A stretch of DNA of 64,000 nt from Maridesulfovibrio sp. (lineage in GTDB: Bacteria > Desulfobacterota > Desulfovibrionia > Desulfovibrionales > Desulfovibrionaceae): contig NZ_OY763931.1 of NCBI RefSeq assembly GCF_963667685.1, forward strand, positions 434,001 to 498,000, written 5' to 3'. Of the stretch, positions 55,401 to 63,133 are shown in pieces. Positions within the stretch are counted from its first letter, which is position 1, and every line of letters begins with the position of its first letter. Position numbers and translations under genes: made by a program. The notes below the pieces were generated by a model. It saw nothing but the letters and a program-made list of their open reading frames with translations. It did not search any database and was not told where the DNA came from.

Positions 55401-58400
55401 GATTCCTCGGTCTGTTTCTCGTGCATTACGCAGTCACGGAATGTAAGGTTCAGAGCGGGAAATACTTCGGCTGTCTCTTTAATTGCATCCTTAAGATTCT
55501 GTGAAGGTTTGGGTGTCACGTTGTAAAGAGCAGACAGCTCCCGTGCCAGAATTAGCAGAGTCATCCCATCACCTATGAGGAGATCGAAGCTGATGTGCAG
55601 GCGTGTGGAATTATCCGGCTTTTGCGATGCGCGAAGGGCAAATAGAGGCCATGTGTCGCTGGAATGAACGGCGTGTGACATAGAGTCCCTTACAGTCTCC
55701 AGCTTCATTGCCATCTGTTCTTCAGTTATTGAACTCAGGTCTTCCGTGGCTATTGAATATCTTGGTATTTCTTCGAGAACATGTTGTTGCCCATCCTTAG
55801 TGATGATGGTTCGAAGCATAGGATGGCGTTCGATCAGAGCGTTGACAGCCAGTTCAGCCTTTTCCTTGTCAAAGGAATTCAGGTCCAATTCCAGATAGAG
55901 GTGGCAGGAGACTCCGCCAGATTCAATGTCTCCCCGTCCAACCCAGTATGCGTGTTGGATGTCGGTAAGTGGGAATGGGGTCTGCTTGTTTTCAGGATCA
56001 GTTTTTAATTGGACGGATTTTTCCTGTTCCGTCTCTTTTTCAGATTCATTGGGAATGTCAGAGGGTAGTTTTTCCAGAATAGCAACGGGTGATCCCTGCA
56101 TGACATCGGCTAGGGATATTTTGCACCCTGTTTTAGAATAAATGTTTTCCACCATGCGGAAAGCCATTAGAGAATCCATGCCTTGAGAAGTGAGAGGGAC
56201 GTGCATGAGAATGTTTTCCGGTTTGGTCCACATCTCATCCGCAATCCATCCAAGAAGGATTTTTGCGGTTCCAGACATCTTCGCACTTTCCTTTGGCGTG
56301 GAAGATTCGTTCAGGGTATCTTTCAGCAGTAGTCCCTTGAGAGTTGTTCTTCCCTGTCCAGCTTCATTTGTAGAGTCCGCCGGGGGTAAGAGGAATTTTG
56401 TTTTGTTGAATTTTGTGGGGGGAAGAGAAATCACCTTTCCATCTGGGAAGATCTTATCCCATTTAACTTCGTGCCCGGCCCGAAGGAGGTCGGAGAGAGC
56501 TGCGGTTTCAGCTGCGGTCCTTTTATTCTTTGAAAGCGGTTTTGGGGACACCCATGAGCCTGAGAATCCGGGAATTATCTGTTTAGCCATTGCTGTCAAA
56601 ATCGGTTTCGGTCCTGCTTCAGCGATGCAGTCCACACCGAAACTTTCGAGACTCTTTATTCCCTGCAGGAATTGAACTCCCTTACGCATATGTGCGCACC
56701 AGTAGTCAGCACTTTGCAGCATGTAGCCGGAAGCTATCTCGCCGGTGACATTCGAAACTATGGGAATGGAAGGAGGGGAGTAGGATATTTTTTGTGCTGT
56801 ATTGTGAAAGTCCGCTAGGGCAGGTTCCAGCAATCTGGAGTGGAAAGCATGGGAGACCGAAAGCTGTACGGTTTTGATTTTTTGTGATTCCAGATCAGAA
56901 ACTATGTGCTCTAAAATTTCCAGATTACCGCTGATCACAATGTTTTCAGGTCCGTTTACCGCAGCGATGTCCACGAGTTTATTGTAGTCCTTCAGAATAC
57001 TTCTAACCTGTTCATGAGGAGAAAGAACAGCATACATGCCTCCGGCAGAAGTCCCTGATACCGGCAGTTTTTGTATGGCTTGACCCCGTTTGATAACCAG
57101 TGGGAGAGCCTCTTCAACGGAGAAGACTTCGGCAAGGCAGGCGGCAACATATTCTCCGACACTGTGTCCCATCATGATTGACGGTTCTATTCCCCATTCC
57201 ATCCATAAGCGGGCCAATGAATATTCATATGCAAATAAGGCGGGCTGTGTATAATTGGTTTGGTTGAGCTTTTCTTGTGAAGAATCGAAGAGAAGGGTTT
57301 TTAGATTAACGTCCAATTCAGAAGACGAGATGTCAGTGCAGCGATCTATCTGTTTTTTGAAAAACGGGAAGGAGTTGTAAAGCTCAAGTCCCATGCCCGG
57401 ATGCTGTGAGCCTTGTCCTGTAAAAATAAAGGCTGTTTTGTGCGGTTGGTTTTTTATCGGACCGTAATTTCCAGATTCTGAAAACTCCCGCAGCTGCTTG
57501 ATTATCCCGACATAATCAGGAGCGGAGAGTACCGTTCCTACCTGTTCAGAGTTGGCGGCACGTCCACTTGTATAGGCTGTATTTTCGAAAAACTGAGGAC
57601 TTTGCCGTTCCAGAAGCTCTGCGTAGGCTTTGGTTTTATCCTGTAAACGATTTGGGTTTTCGGCCCCTATAGGCAGGATGTATTCATTATCGTTTTTCCG
57701 GAAGAATATTTTTTCCTTTACTCCTGGATACTCTTCCAGAAGCACATGTGCATTTGCTCCACCGATGCTAAAGCTGCTGACTCCGGCTCTTTTGGGTTGA
57801 TTTCCGGTTTCAGGCCATGGAGTGTTGGTCCGGGGTAGCGAAAATGATGATTTAAATTTTTCCAGACGGCGGTTTAGTTTCTTGAAGGCGAATTGGGCAG
57901 GAATTTCTCCATGCTGCATGCAGAGAACTGTCTTAATCAGTCCGGCTACGCCAGCCGCAGATTCCGCATGGCCGATGCATGGTTTTACAGATCCTAGAAT
58001 TACCGGTTGCTGGCGCTGACAATGCAGGTATACCTTTGAAATAGCTTCAACTTCAATGGGATCACCAAGTGGAGTCCCGGTGCCGTGTGTCTCAAGGTAC
58101 TGAATCTGTTCCTGTTTCAGACCTGCGCTGTCCAATGCCTGTTGCAGAAGTTTTTGCTGTGCATCCCCGTTTGGAGCCGTGATACCGTTGCTTCGTCCAT
58201 CATGATTGGCTGCTGTTCCCGATATTACGGCCTGAATGGGATCTCCGTCTTTAATTGCTTTATCTAATGGCTTCAGTGCTATAACCCCGAGCCCTTCTGA
58301 TCTGATATAACCGTCTGCAGAATCATCAAAAGTTTTGCATCGTGCATCGCGGGCCATAAGTCCTGCTTGGGAGCAGAGAATATGCATTTCCGGGGAGAGT

Positions 58401-59302
58401 ATAACGTTAACTCCTCCGGCCAGAGCAATATCACATTCCTTTGCGGACAGAGATTTAACAGCCATATGAATCGCAGAAAGGGAGGCTGAAGATGCCGTAT
58501 CTATGGTCATGCTGGGACCGGTCAGGTCAAGATGATAGGAAATTCTATGGGCGGCCATGCTGCCGAACATCCCGGTGGCTGAATGCATATCCAGATCCTG
58601 GCGATAATGTTTTACCCGGCCTGCGTAATCGGTATTGAAAATCCCCATGAAAACACCGGTGTTGGATTTCGCAAGACTGCGCGGGGCCATGCCAGCATGT
58701 TCAAGGGCTCTCCATGCCGCTTGCAGCAGCAGACGGTGCTGCGGGTCCATAACTATTGCTTCTCGTGGGGAAATACCGAATAACTCTGCATCGAAGGATT
58801 CTATATCATCTATAAATCCGCCTTCGTTTACGTAGCTTTTACCTTTCTCGGAATCCGGAGAATAAAATAGATTTTTGTTCCAACGGTTATCCGGAATGAT
58901 GCTCAGTCCGTTGTTTCCGCTGTTCATCAGGTCCCAGTACTTTTCGAGTGAATCGCCGCAACCGGGAAATGAGCATGACATACCGATAATAGCGATACGC
59001 CCGTCCGACTGGTTGCTTTGGGGCTGCTTCTCCGTTGCAGGAAATTGGTTTTTTCGTTCTAAAACAAGTCTGGAGAAGTCTTGAATGGTAGGGTGTGAGA
59101 AAATATCGGCAGTAGTTATTTCAACTGAAAATTTCTGTGAGGTCATGGCGGCAAGATTGGATAATTCAAGTGACGAAAAGCCCTGATCAGCCAGAGGAGT
59201 ATGAGGGCAGATAGTTCCCGAAGTTTGTTTTTGCGTCTGTTTGAGTAGCCAGTCGGAAACGGTTTCGTAATTATGTCCATCTAATTCATGTATATTAAGC
59301 AT
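49415..59302 (-). CDS. Hybrid PKS/NRPS: ACP-KS(S)-AT-ACP-Cy-A(Cys)-PCP-Cy-A(Cys)-PCP
   Basis: The 3295-residue protein starts at ATG 59302. Domains (approximate residues): N-terminal carrier 10-85 (GFSSLEL, Ser at about 43); KS 98-520, in which the nucleophile is Ser271 (DTASSAS instead of DTACSSS) while the two His motifs THGTGT and GHAESAAG remain; AT 625-910 with GHSVGEY and HAFH, implying malonyl; ACP with Ser at about 1043; Cy 1105-1530 with DLLIGDGMT; A 1580-2070, inferred code DLYNMSLIWK; PCP with GGDS at about 2120; Cy 2183-2610 with DALCVDIWS; A 2665-3150, inferred code DLFNMSLIWK; PCP with GANS at about 3220; and a very basic tail (KRRNRRKARV). It should load a short polyketide starter and add two thiazolines. 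There is no aryl-acid-activating domain and no methyltransferase. Confidence 0.93.
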   Translation of the reverse strand: MLNIHELDGHNYETVSDWLLKQTQKQTSGTICPHTPLADQGFSSLELSNLAAMTSQKFSVEITTADIFSHPTIQDFSRLVLERKNQFPATEKQPQSNQSDGRIAIIGMSCSFPGCGDSLEKYWDLMNSGNNGLSIIPDNRWNKNLFYSPDSEKGKSYVNEGGFIDDIESFDAELFGISPREAIVMDPQHRLLLQAAWRALEHAGMAPRSLAKSNTGVFMGIFNTDYAGRVKHYRQDLDMHSATGMFGSMAAHRISYHLDLTGPSMTIDTASSASLSAIHMAVKSLSAKECDIALAGGVNVILSPEMHILCSQAGLMARDARCKTFDDSADGYIRSEGLGVIALKPLDKAIKDGDPIQAVISGTAANHDGRSNGITAPNGDAQQKLLQQALDSAGLKQEQIQYLETHGTGTPLGDPIEVEAISKVYLHCQRQQPVILGSVKPCIGHAESAAGVAGLIKTVLCMQHGEIPAQFAFKKLNRRLEKFKSSFSLPRTNTPWPETGNQPKRAGVSSFSIGGANAHVLLEEYPGVKEKIFFRKNDNEYILPIGAENPNRLQDKTKAYAELLERQSPQFFENTAYTSGRAANSEQVGTVLSAPDYVGIIKQLREFSESGNYGPIKNQPHKTAFIFTGQGSQHPGMGLELYNSFPFFKKQIDRCTDISSSELDVNLKTLLFDSSQEKLNQTNYTQPALFAYEYSLARLWMEWGIEPSIMMGHSVGEYVAACLAEVFSVEEALPLVIKRGQAIQKLPVSGTSAGGMYAVLSPHEQVRSILKDYNKLVDIAAVNGPENIVISGNLEILEHIVSDLESQKIKTVQLSVSHAFHSRLLEPALADFHNTAQKISYSPPSIPIVSNVTGEIASGYMLQSADYWCAHMRKGVQFLQGIKSLESFGVDCIAEAGPKPILTAMAKQIIPGFSGSWVSPKPLSKNKRTAAETAALSDLLRAGHEVKWDKIFPDGKVISLPPTKFNKTKFLLPPADSTNEAGQGRTTLKGLLLKDTLNESSTPKESAKMSGTAKILLGWIADEMWTKPENILMHVPLTSQGMDSLMAFRMVENIYSKTGCKISLADVMQGSPVAILEKLPSDIPNESEKETEQEKSVQLKTDPENKQTPFPLTDIQHAYWVGRGDIESGGVSCHLYLELDLNSFDKEKAELAVNALIERHPMLRTIITKDGQQHVLEEIPRYSIATEDLSSITEEQMAMKLETVRDSMSHAVHSSDTWPLFALRASQKPDNSTRLHISFDLLIGDGMTLLILARELSALYNVTPKPSQNLKDAIKETAEVFPALNLTFRDCVMHEKQTEESDSYKAAEAYWTDKLTAIAPAPELPTVSSQNKAGRFVRRSAKLTAAHWRNLKNIASEHNLTPSGLLLAVFSEVIGTWSKSPDFTITLTMFNRPAGHADIPHLAGDFTSSMPHSVFLRSETFLQRSQAIQEDLWQNLEHRSYSGVKILRKLRAAGLPSTMPVVFTSLLPITRNEPHGFFPESLPEGLIREVPYGIFQTPQVHLDHQAWEDAGDLKWNWDFVEDRFPEGMIEAMFESYNKLLIDLAESRSIWNEKISVRLPDSQRKRRIASNDTTAYLPSGLLHSPVMEMIRTNPERTAIISDNKNISYERLGEAINSIAATLSESGLEPAEPVAVLIPKHWLQTASTIGILMAGGAYLPIDPELPKERISAIIKQADLCSVLTLSEQKIELPEHVLRIDVDKILATGPKSFSGIETPCSPEQLAYIIFTSGSTGTPKGVAISHAAAKNTCEDINRRFRVTSKDRIMGLARLNFDLSVYDIFGILGVGATLVLPAQDELRNPETWLQIMNEHRITLWNSVPAQLEMLVTTIENRLSIRETPSLRLAMISGDWIPVTLPERAKQVLPAMELHSLGGATEASIWSIHYPIKQVEQDWKSIPYGKAMTNQTFHVLSHNGGNRPDWAVGDLYIGGKGLADGYYNDPEKTAAAFVSHPITGETLYKTGDLGRWLPCGNIEFLGRDDFQVKIRGHRIELGEIEAAATSADNVIDAVAVAASRPTGGKALALFFRSGSDSENTSQRIMEACKKMLPDYMHPDEIIAVQEWPTSPSGKIDRKKLIIPEKPTDLLQAAAEQQNLTAEEKVLQEIWSGILGTGLPPLESDFFALGGDSLLAIRLAAAIRQKLGKELPLGKVFELSTLRKQAKWLEEQTTQRQELPKLVPSPEESNAPFPLSDIQQAYWIGRGNLYVLGGISTHIYLEIDSWLTDADLLESTWNELIKRHPMLRATVDDDGRQQVLAETGWLNFPHSDLRKTSEQEKQLELDKIRAELSHQVLNPAEWPLFDIRLSRTDDKNMRIHMSFDALCVDIWSLFLVMEEWKILYDAAKDNQKVILPAVDVTFRDYIMAEREFRKSAPYAQAKRYWMERLETLPAGPELPLAKKPEEIGVPHFSRLEHSLDPQIWRKIKEKASNSNITPSSLLCAAYTKTIAAWSKSPRFSINLTLFNRAPIHKDINSIVGDFTSLTLLETPDHAIKSLSDNFTEYAGILQRRLWKDLDHRHFGGVEVMREMARGAGDDHAVVPVVFTSAIGSEALGRDASVIDSFGVQKYCLTQTPQIWLDHQVYENEEGLVFNWDYVAELFPQGMIEDMFSAYKDLLYRLAESDDWTFIEAVRLPQPQADRRKSYNNTAEKPGTMPDKTAPHGPRLIIDGFMYHVDRQPEAPALTTPEETLNYMELYTKAAAIASEIQKREITPASAVAVILPKGIRQIAAVLGILLADCHYIPISPESPVQRTQKILDNAKCRLVITEQETAENLPESYALLTYEPKTPDDFDWERKSTPSDTAYCIYTSGSTGDPKGVVLNHQGPCNTFDDLKTRFQITSEDSVLGLANLTFDLSVFDIFGILDAGGTLVMPEPEREKDPLRWLELLEQQQITIWNTVPMLMEMLVEYCEATGKRLPASLRLCMMSGDWIPLTLPKRIRALSDSCQIVSLGGATEASIWSILYPINRLDQGWQSIPYGFPMHKQQFHVLSHDLYPKPEWAVGELYIGGEGLALEYLGDKEKTAAHFIRHPRSGERLYRTGDLGYFHPDGTIRFVGRNDSQIKLRGHRIELGEIESAAIRTPQVINAAAAIIGEGTEKRLAVYCQGENAQEHKLEESIFASLTEALPPYMLPDYLILLDRLPLTANGKVNRKALPKPTAEHSMAKAAPKLDDNSTGKPSVSDSEDAETTRSIEELAETIEEKLNELTGGDCSDYGVSFFDLGANSLHLIRLQNSLTRELGLSLDAVTIFANPSIGKLAEALQSMLSQASENQESAEVPDQDSPRQNTSRNKRRNRRKARV

Positions 59303-59321
59303 GCTGGGTACCTGAATAAGT

Positions 59322-59345
59322 ATATCCCCGCTTGCGCGGGGATAT
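59322..59345 (-). other. Intercistronic hairpin before the first synthase gene
   Basis: Perfect ten-base-pair hairpin ATATCCCCGC-TTGC-GCGGGGATAT between the DUF4198 gene and the synthase. No T-tract follows on either strand, so it is probably an mRNA processing or stability element. Confidence 0.6.
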
Positions 59346-59350
59346 TGGTT

Positions 59351-60247
59351 TTAAGGTTTGGCTGTGAAGCTGACTGTTGCACACGAAAACACTTTTCCGC
59401 ATTTTTTAGCCAGTTCGGATAGGGGGCCTTTGGGTGAGGTATCCTGTACAATGTAGACGTTAGCTACCCAGTGACCTGCGGTTGGAATTCGGAATTCAGC
59501 CTTCCCATTCATGATATATGCTGAAAGGAAAAAACCGTCCGGTCCACCAAAGGTGTCACTGGTGAGGGTCATGTAGTTGATTGTGTTGCTGTCAGTGTTG
59601 ACTGGTTTTCCCATGAAAGAGACATCAAAGGGTACCATCTCACCCTTGCGCACATTAGAGAGGTTTCTTTCAGGGATGATCTCCAGATCAAATCCGGACG
59701 GTTTGGGCTTGGTCCATTTTCCAATGCTGTAGAATGCTTTTGCGTTCATGGAATAGCGCAGGCTTTCCAGCACTTCTCCTGCGTCTTTGATTTGATCCAT
59801 GGGTTTTGCCGCCATGCGCATTTTTCCGGTTTTATCCTTGTAGCGGGTAAAGAAACCGACCTTACTGGTCGCGGATACCTGATAGGTGCCTTGGGGGGAG
59901 TCCTTTTTCAGAACAATTTTTCTAACTCCGATATCACCTGTGACGATGTCCGCATATGTAGTTTCAGTTGCGGTCTTTACAGATGATTTCGGAATGGGAA
60001 GTTTTACTTCGGTTCCATCCGGAGCAGTAAGGTAATATCTGTCAATATTGACCGAAGCAGTAGGCGAGGACAGCAGGTCATCGATGGGAGAAAAATGTCC
60101 CCAGCCGATACTTGTGAGCACATGTCCCGGTTCGTGCAGGTTAGATTCAAACAGGTTTACCCATAAGGAATGAGCGTGGGCGGCGTGTGCAGGAAGCACT
60201 AGCGCACATAAACAAATGGTCATGGTGTAGAATATTTTTTTTAACAA
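59351..60247 (-). CDS. Exported DUF4198-like protein
   Basis: The 298-residue protein starts at TTG 60247 behind AGGAG. A signal peptide (MLKKIFYTMTICLCALVLPA) ends near AHAHS, and the mature chain opens with HSLWVNLFES, typical of periplasmic DUF4198 proteins of metal-uptake systems. The C-terminal domain is beta-rich. It has a cytosolic paralogue at 30398-31243. The His near the mature N-terminus could bind metal (inference). It is the second gene of the synthase operon, so its expression is tied to metallophore synthesis. Confidence 0.82.
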   Translation of the reverse strand: MLKKIFYTMTICLCALVLPAHAAHAHSLWVNLFESNLHEPGHVLTSIGWGHFSPIDDLLSSPTASVNIDRYYLTAPDGTEVKLPIPKSSVKTATETTYADIVTGDIGVRKIVLKKDSPQGTYQVSATSKVGFFTRYKDKTGKMRMAAKPMDQIKDAGEVLESLRYSMNAKAFYSIGKWTKPKPSGFDLEIIPERNLSNVRKGEMVPFDVSFMGKPVNTDSNTINYMTLTSDTFGGPDGFFLSAYIMNGKAEFRIPTAGHWVANVYIVQDTSPKGPLSELAKKCGKVFSCATVSFTAKP

Positions 60248-60280
60248 GACGATTTCTCCTAAGATTAGTAATTACTGAAA

Positions 60281-60586
60281 TTATATTCCGTCTTCTCTAA
60301 CTTGATGTCCCGGTCCGGCGTCGAGCTCTACTTCATAGGGCTCAGGGGGGCGCGTAAATGTACAGGTCCCCAGTTCATCTGTTTCACCCTGCCAGATCAA
60401 AGAATTGTCTTTGGCTCTGTAGATTTTTACAGGGGTTTTGACAGCCATTTCACCTGTGGAGTACATCCCCTCAAGCTCAATTTTGTTGTCGTCGATGTCG
60501 GTCAGGGACATAAACAGCGAATGTGCGTAGGCTTGCGAACTCAACAACAGAATAGACAGTCCTACGAGAATGCTTTTAATTTTCAT
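60281..60586 (-). CDS. Small exported NikL-like protein
   Basis: The 101-residue product is read from ATG 60586 behind AAAGGA. A signal peptide (MKIKSILVGLSILLLSSQAY) precedes AHSL. The mature part is a single beta-sandwich (VKIYRAKDNSLIWQGETDEL, then TCTFTRPPEPY), ending in AGPGHQVREDGI. That ending is characteristic of the periplasmic part of NikL/DUF4198-type metal-uptake components. The membrane tail found in full NikL is absent. It is the first gene of the synthase operon. Confidence 0.72.
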   Translation of the reverse strand: MKIKSILVGLSILLLSSQAYAHSLFMSLTDIDDNKIELEGMYSTGEMAVKTPVKIYRAKDNSLIWQGETDELGTCTFTRPPEPYEVELDAGPGHQVREDGI

Positions 60587-60896
60587 TTTCAATCCTTTAA
60601 TTAAAATATAAAGCGACAAATTTTACTTATGCAAAGATATGTTTATGGTAATTACATAAGTGATTTCTAACATCTGCTGATTATTTTTTTTCAACTTGAG
60701 AATTGTTTAGTTTTTGTAAGGAAATATGGAGTTTTGAAGGATCTTTTACTGTAAAATTAGGTTGCTAGTTTACATTCTGGATGGAGCGTATTTGTGTTTT
60801 GCGCTTCAGGGTTGGTGACTACTAACTACCGGATTCTCATAGAAGAATCCGGTAGTTAAGGGTGATTTTACCTGTAGGGTAATATTCCGGCTTAAT
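60587..60896. other. Intergenic region between the synthase and TonB operons
   Basis: About 310 bases. It must hold the leftward promoter of the synthase operon. I find no convincing Fur box; a short palindrome GTAATTAC lies near 60648. At 60823-60858 a perfect 15-base-pair hairpin (TAACTACCGGATTCT arms) sits just past the TPR gene stop and probably marks the end of the TonB operon, although its T-tract is weak. Confidence 0.5.
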
Positions 60897-62060
60897 TTAT
60901 TCTACGCTTTCCATTTGAGCCGTCTCAATATCGAGCAGAATTTCCAGATAGCCTGAAGCGCGTTTTTTGAAGTTGCCGTCAATGATCTGATTCAGTTCCT
61001 GCTTGGCTTTTTGCCAGTCTTTTAATTCCCACGCGCAAAGAGCTATATAGAATCTTGCTTCTCCCGCATCCTTTGTTCCCAGCGCAGGTTGCAAAGCGTC
61101 GCGAGCTTCATTAAAGCGTCTGGCTTTAAATAGGAGTTGCCCCTTCTTGAGGCTTGTTGATGTGTTTTTGGAATAGTGATCCATGTAGTTCACCGCCTTA
61201 TTTATTCGACCGGCGGACGCATATAAAGCCGCAATATTGAGTGCCTGTTCTGTGTTGATAGCCGTCCCGTAGGCTCGCTCCAATGTCGCCGCAGCTAAAA
61301 GGGGGGCTTCCGTGTATCTGTATATAGAGGACAGGTTTTCCAATTCCTGCTGCGAAGGAAGTTCCAGGCGATAGGCGATTTCAAGTGCTGCTGCCGTTTT
61401 TGCGAGCTGTTCCTTGTTCATATGAAGTTTGGCAAGAAGCTTCCAATAAGCCGAGTCCTCAGGAGCTTGCTCCAGGTATCTGAGCAGCATGGATTTTGCT
61501 TTCTCCGGCTGTCCATTTTCGAGAAGTGCATGAACAGCGAGAGATATCCATTCCTTATCGGGATTTTTTGTCTGGGCGATGAGTTTTTGCAGAACCTTGA
61601 CCGAAGATTTGAAGTTGTCTCCTTTGTAGTACATTGATCCCGCCTGAAACAAAGTTCTGGGATCAGCTGGTTTTTGCAGGGCATAGGTCTTCTCCAGAAA
61701 TCTGCCCGCCTCGTTGTAGCGCTCCAGTTTGTAAGCAGTGACTGCGGTATTACGGCAGAGGTGGACGTTGTCGGGGTGGAGACCGAAGCCTTCCTTGAAG
61801 GTGTCATATGCTGATTTATCATCTCCTGTCTGCAGGTATGCTCCGCCAAGTACAAGAAAGATTTGAGCATCCACAGGCTCAGTGGTGGAGTCCATGTGTG
61901 TTTTTATCAGAGTTGCAGCTTCTGCATATTTTTCGTCATCCAACAGTAGTTGAGCCTTGTAAAGGTTTTGACGTGCTTGAGGAGAGAGTTTGGCAAAGCC
62001 GGTACCGACAAAACAGAATATCGCCAGCAGCAGAATTGAAAAAATGGATATGCTTTTCAT
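60897..62060 (-). CDS. TPR protein of the TonB2-type cluster
   Basis: The 387-residue product starts at ATG 62060, overlapping the tonB stop as ATGA. A signal peptide (MKSISIFSILLLAIFCFVGT) is followed by about eight to ten tetratricopeptide repeats, for example AEAATLIKTHMD and LVLGGAYLQTGDDKSAYDTF. It is periplasmic. TPR proteins follow tonB in TtpC-ExbB2-ExbD2-TonB2 clusters of Vibrio-type systems, so it probably belongs to the energising complex. Confidence 0.85.
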   Translation of the reverse strand: MKSISIFSILLLAIFCFVGTGFAKLSPQARQNLYKAQLLLDDEKYAEAATLIKTHMDSTTEPVDAQIFLVLGGAYLQTGDDKSAYDTFKEGFGLHPDNVHLCRNTAVTAYKLERYNEAGRFLEKTYALQKPADPRTLFQAGSMYYKGDNFKSSVKVLQKLIAQTKNPDKEWISLAVHALLENGQPEKAKSMLLRYLEQAPEDSAYWKLLAKLHMNKEQLAKTAAALEIAYRLELPSQQELENLSSIYRYTEAPLLAAATLERAYGTAINTEQALNIAALYASAGRINKAVNYMDHYSKNTSTSLKKGQLLFKARRFNEARDALQPALGTKDAGEARFYIALCAWELKDWQKAKQELNQIIDGNFKKRASGYLEILLDIETAQMESVE

Positions 62061-62719
62061 CGTGTCAGCTCGAATTTGAATGGAAGCAGGACCCATGTGT
62101 CCACATCTTCGCCATGATATTTTCCGGGTCTGAATCTCCAGCGCCTTGCAGCCTTGAGAGCTGCCTGCTCAAAAATACCGGACGGGCTGGCTGAATAGAC
62201 GGAAAGGTTTACAGGATTTCCTTTGCTCGTAACCAACATGCGCACTATGACTTCTCCTTCAATTCTTTTACGCTTTGCTCCATAGGGATACTCTGGAGGG
62301 TAATTTCGAGTAATCTGCGGCATTTCATCCACTTCATCCATTTCAAAGCCGATTCCGCCCAATTCCATGCGGGGAATGGAAATTCCACCTTTCAGGCCGG
62401 GGTGCATGTCGGCCTTGAAATTTGGAGTGTTAATATTCATTATGGGTTTAATATTTTTTGGACGGCTGGTCTTCGATGAGAATGTCTTATTTATCTGCTT
62501 TGGTGGCTTAGGATCGTCCAGCTTTTTGCGTTCAAGCGGTTCCACCGGTTCTTCTTTTTGCTCTTGCGCAATACGGATTGCTCCATCAACAACCGGATTA
62601 ACGGATGGTTTTTCCGCAGTGTTGAGTAGAACCACTCCGATATATATCAGCCCCGCAATCATGACCGAGCCAAGGCAGGCTGCAACAAAGTCCCCAGTCC
62701 CTCTTGTGTGCCGGAGCAT
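62057..62719 (-). CDS. tonB: TonB energy-transducing protein
   Basis: The 220-residue protein starts at ATG 62719, overlapping the exbD stop by one base. It has a single N-terminal membrane span (about 11-30), a Pro/Lys-rich linker (about 40-90), and the C-terminal TonB domain with YPPEYPYGAKRKRIEGEV, SPSGIFEQAALKAARRWRF and a final strand. It couples proton motive force, via ExbB/ExbD, to outer-membrane receptors. The Ser-x3-His motif of classical TonB anchors is not visible in its membrane span, as in other TonB2-type proteins (family recollection). Confidence 0.9.
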   Translation of the reverse strand: MLRHTRGTGDFVAACLGSVMIAGLIYIGVVLLNTAEKPSVNPVVDGAIRIAQEQKEEPVEPLERKKLDDPKPPKQINKTFSSKTSRPKNIKPIMNINTPNFKADMHPGLKGGISIPRMELGGIGFEMDEVDEMPQITRNYPPEYPYGAKRKRIEGEVIVRMLVTSKGNPVNLSVYSASPSGIFEQAALKAARRWRFRPGKYHGEDVDTWVLLPFKFELTR

Positions 62720-63129
62720 TATTTTTTCCTCGCCGCGAGACTGATGTTCTGCACTCCGGCAAGGCGGCATTGATCAAGAACCTGCACCGCGGCTCCGGTC
62801 ATGCTGTCTTTGTCTGCGACAATTACAACTGCCCCTTCAGGTGTTTCTGCAAGAAAACGTTCCATATAAGCGCGAACCGAGCGGATATCTAATGGCCTTC
62901 CTTCAATGAAAATCTGTCCCTCCGCAGTCAGGCCCAAAATGACATTGGCCTTTTCCTTGGTTTCCGCGCTTTGCGCAGAAGGACGCTGCACATCAACTCC
63001 TGCTTCGCGTACGAAGCTCGTGGTGACAATGAAGAAAATGAGTAAAATGAAAACCATATCAATGAGGGGAGTCATATTGATTTCACTGCCTCCGCCCCGT
63101 CTTGTGCGTGAATGACGGATATTTCTCAT
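62719..63129 (-). CDS. exbD: ExbD/TolR-family protein
   Basis: The 136-residue protein has one N-terminal membrane span preceded by GSEINMTPLIDMVFILLIFF, the ExbD signature with the proton-carrying Asp (PLIDM). The periplasmic domain follows. It forms the proton channel with ExbB. Its stop overlaps the tonB start, and its start lies four bases after the exbB stop. Confidence 0.93.
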   Translation of the reverse strand: MRNIRHSRTRRGGGSEINMTPLIDMVFILLIFFIVTTSFVREAGVDVQRPSAQSAETKEKANVILGLTAEGQIFIEGRPLDIRSVRAYMERFLAETPEGAVVIVADKDSMTGAAVQVLDQCRLAGVQNISLAARKK

Positions 63130-63133
63130 CTGG

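Noticed and set aside
39823..59084. Many rightward open frames of 60 to 160 codons opposite the two synthase genes
   Set aside because: They lie antisense to long, fully recognisable domains, lack ribosome-binding sites and have no recognisable product.
60676..60692. A TGATTAT...TTCA sequence as Fur box for the synthase operon
   Set aside because: The arms are one base out of register and the match is mostly a T-run.
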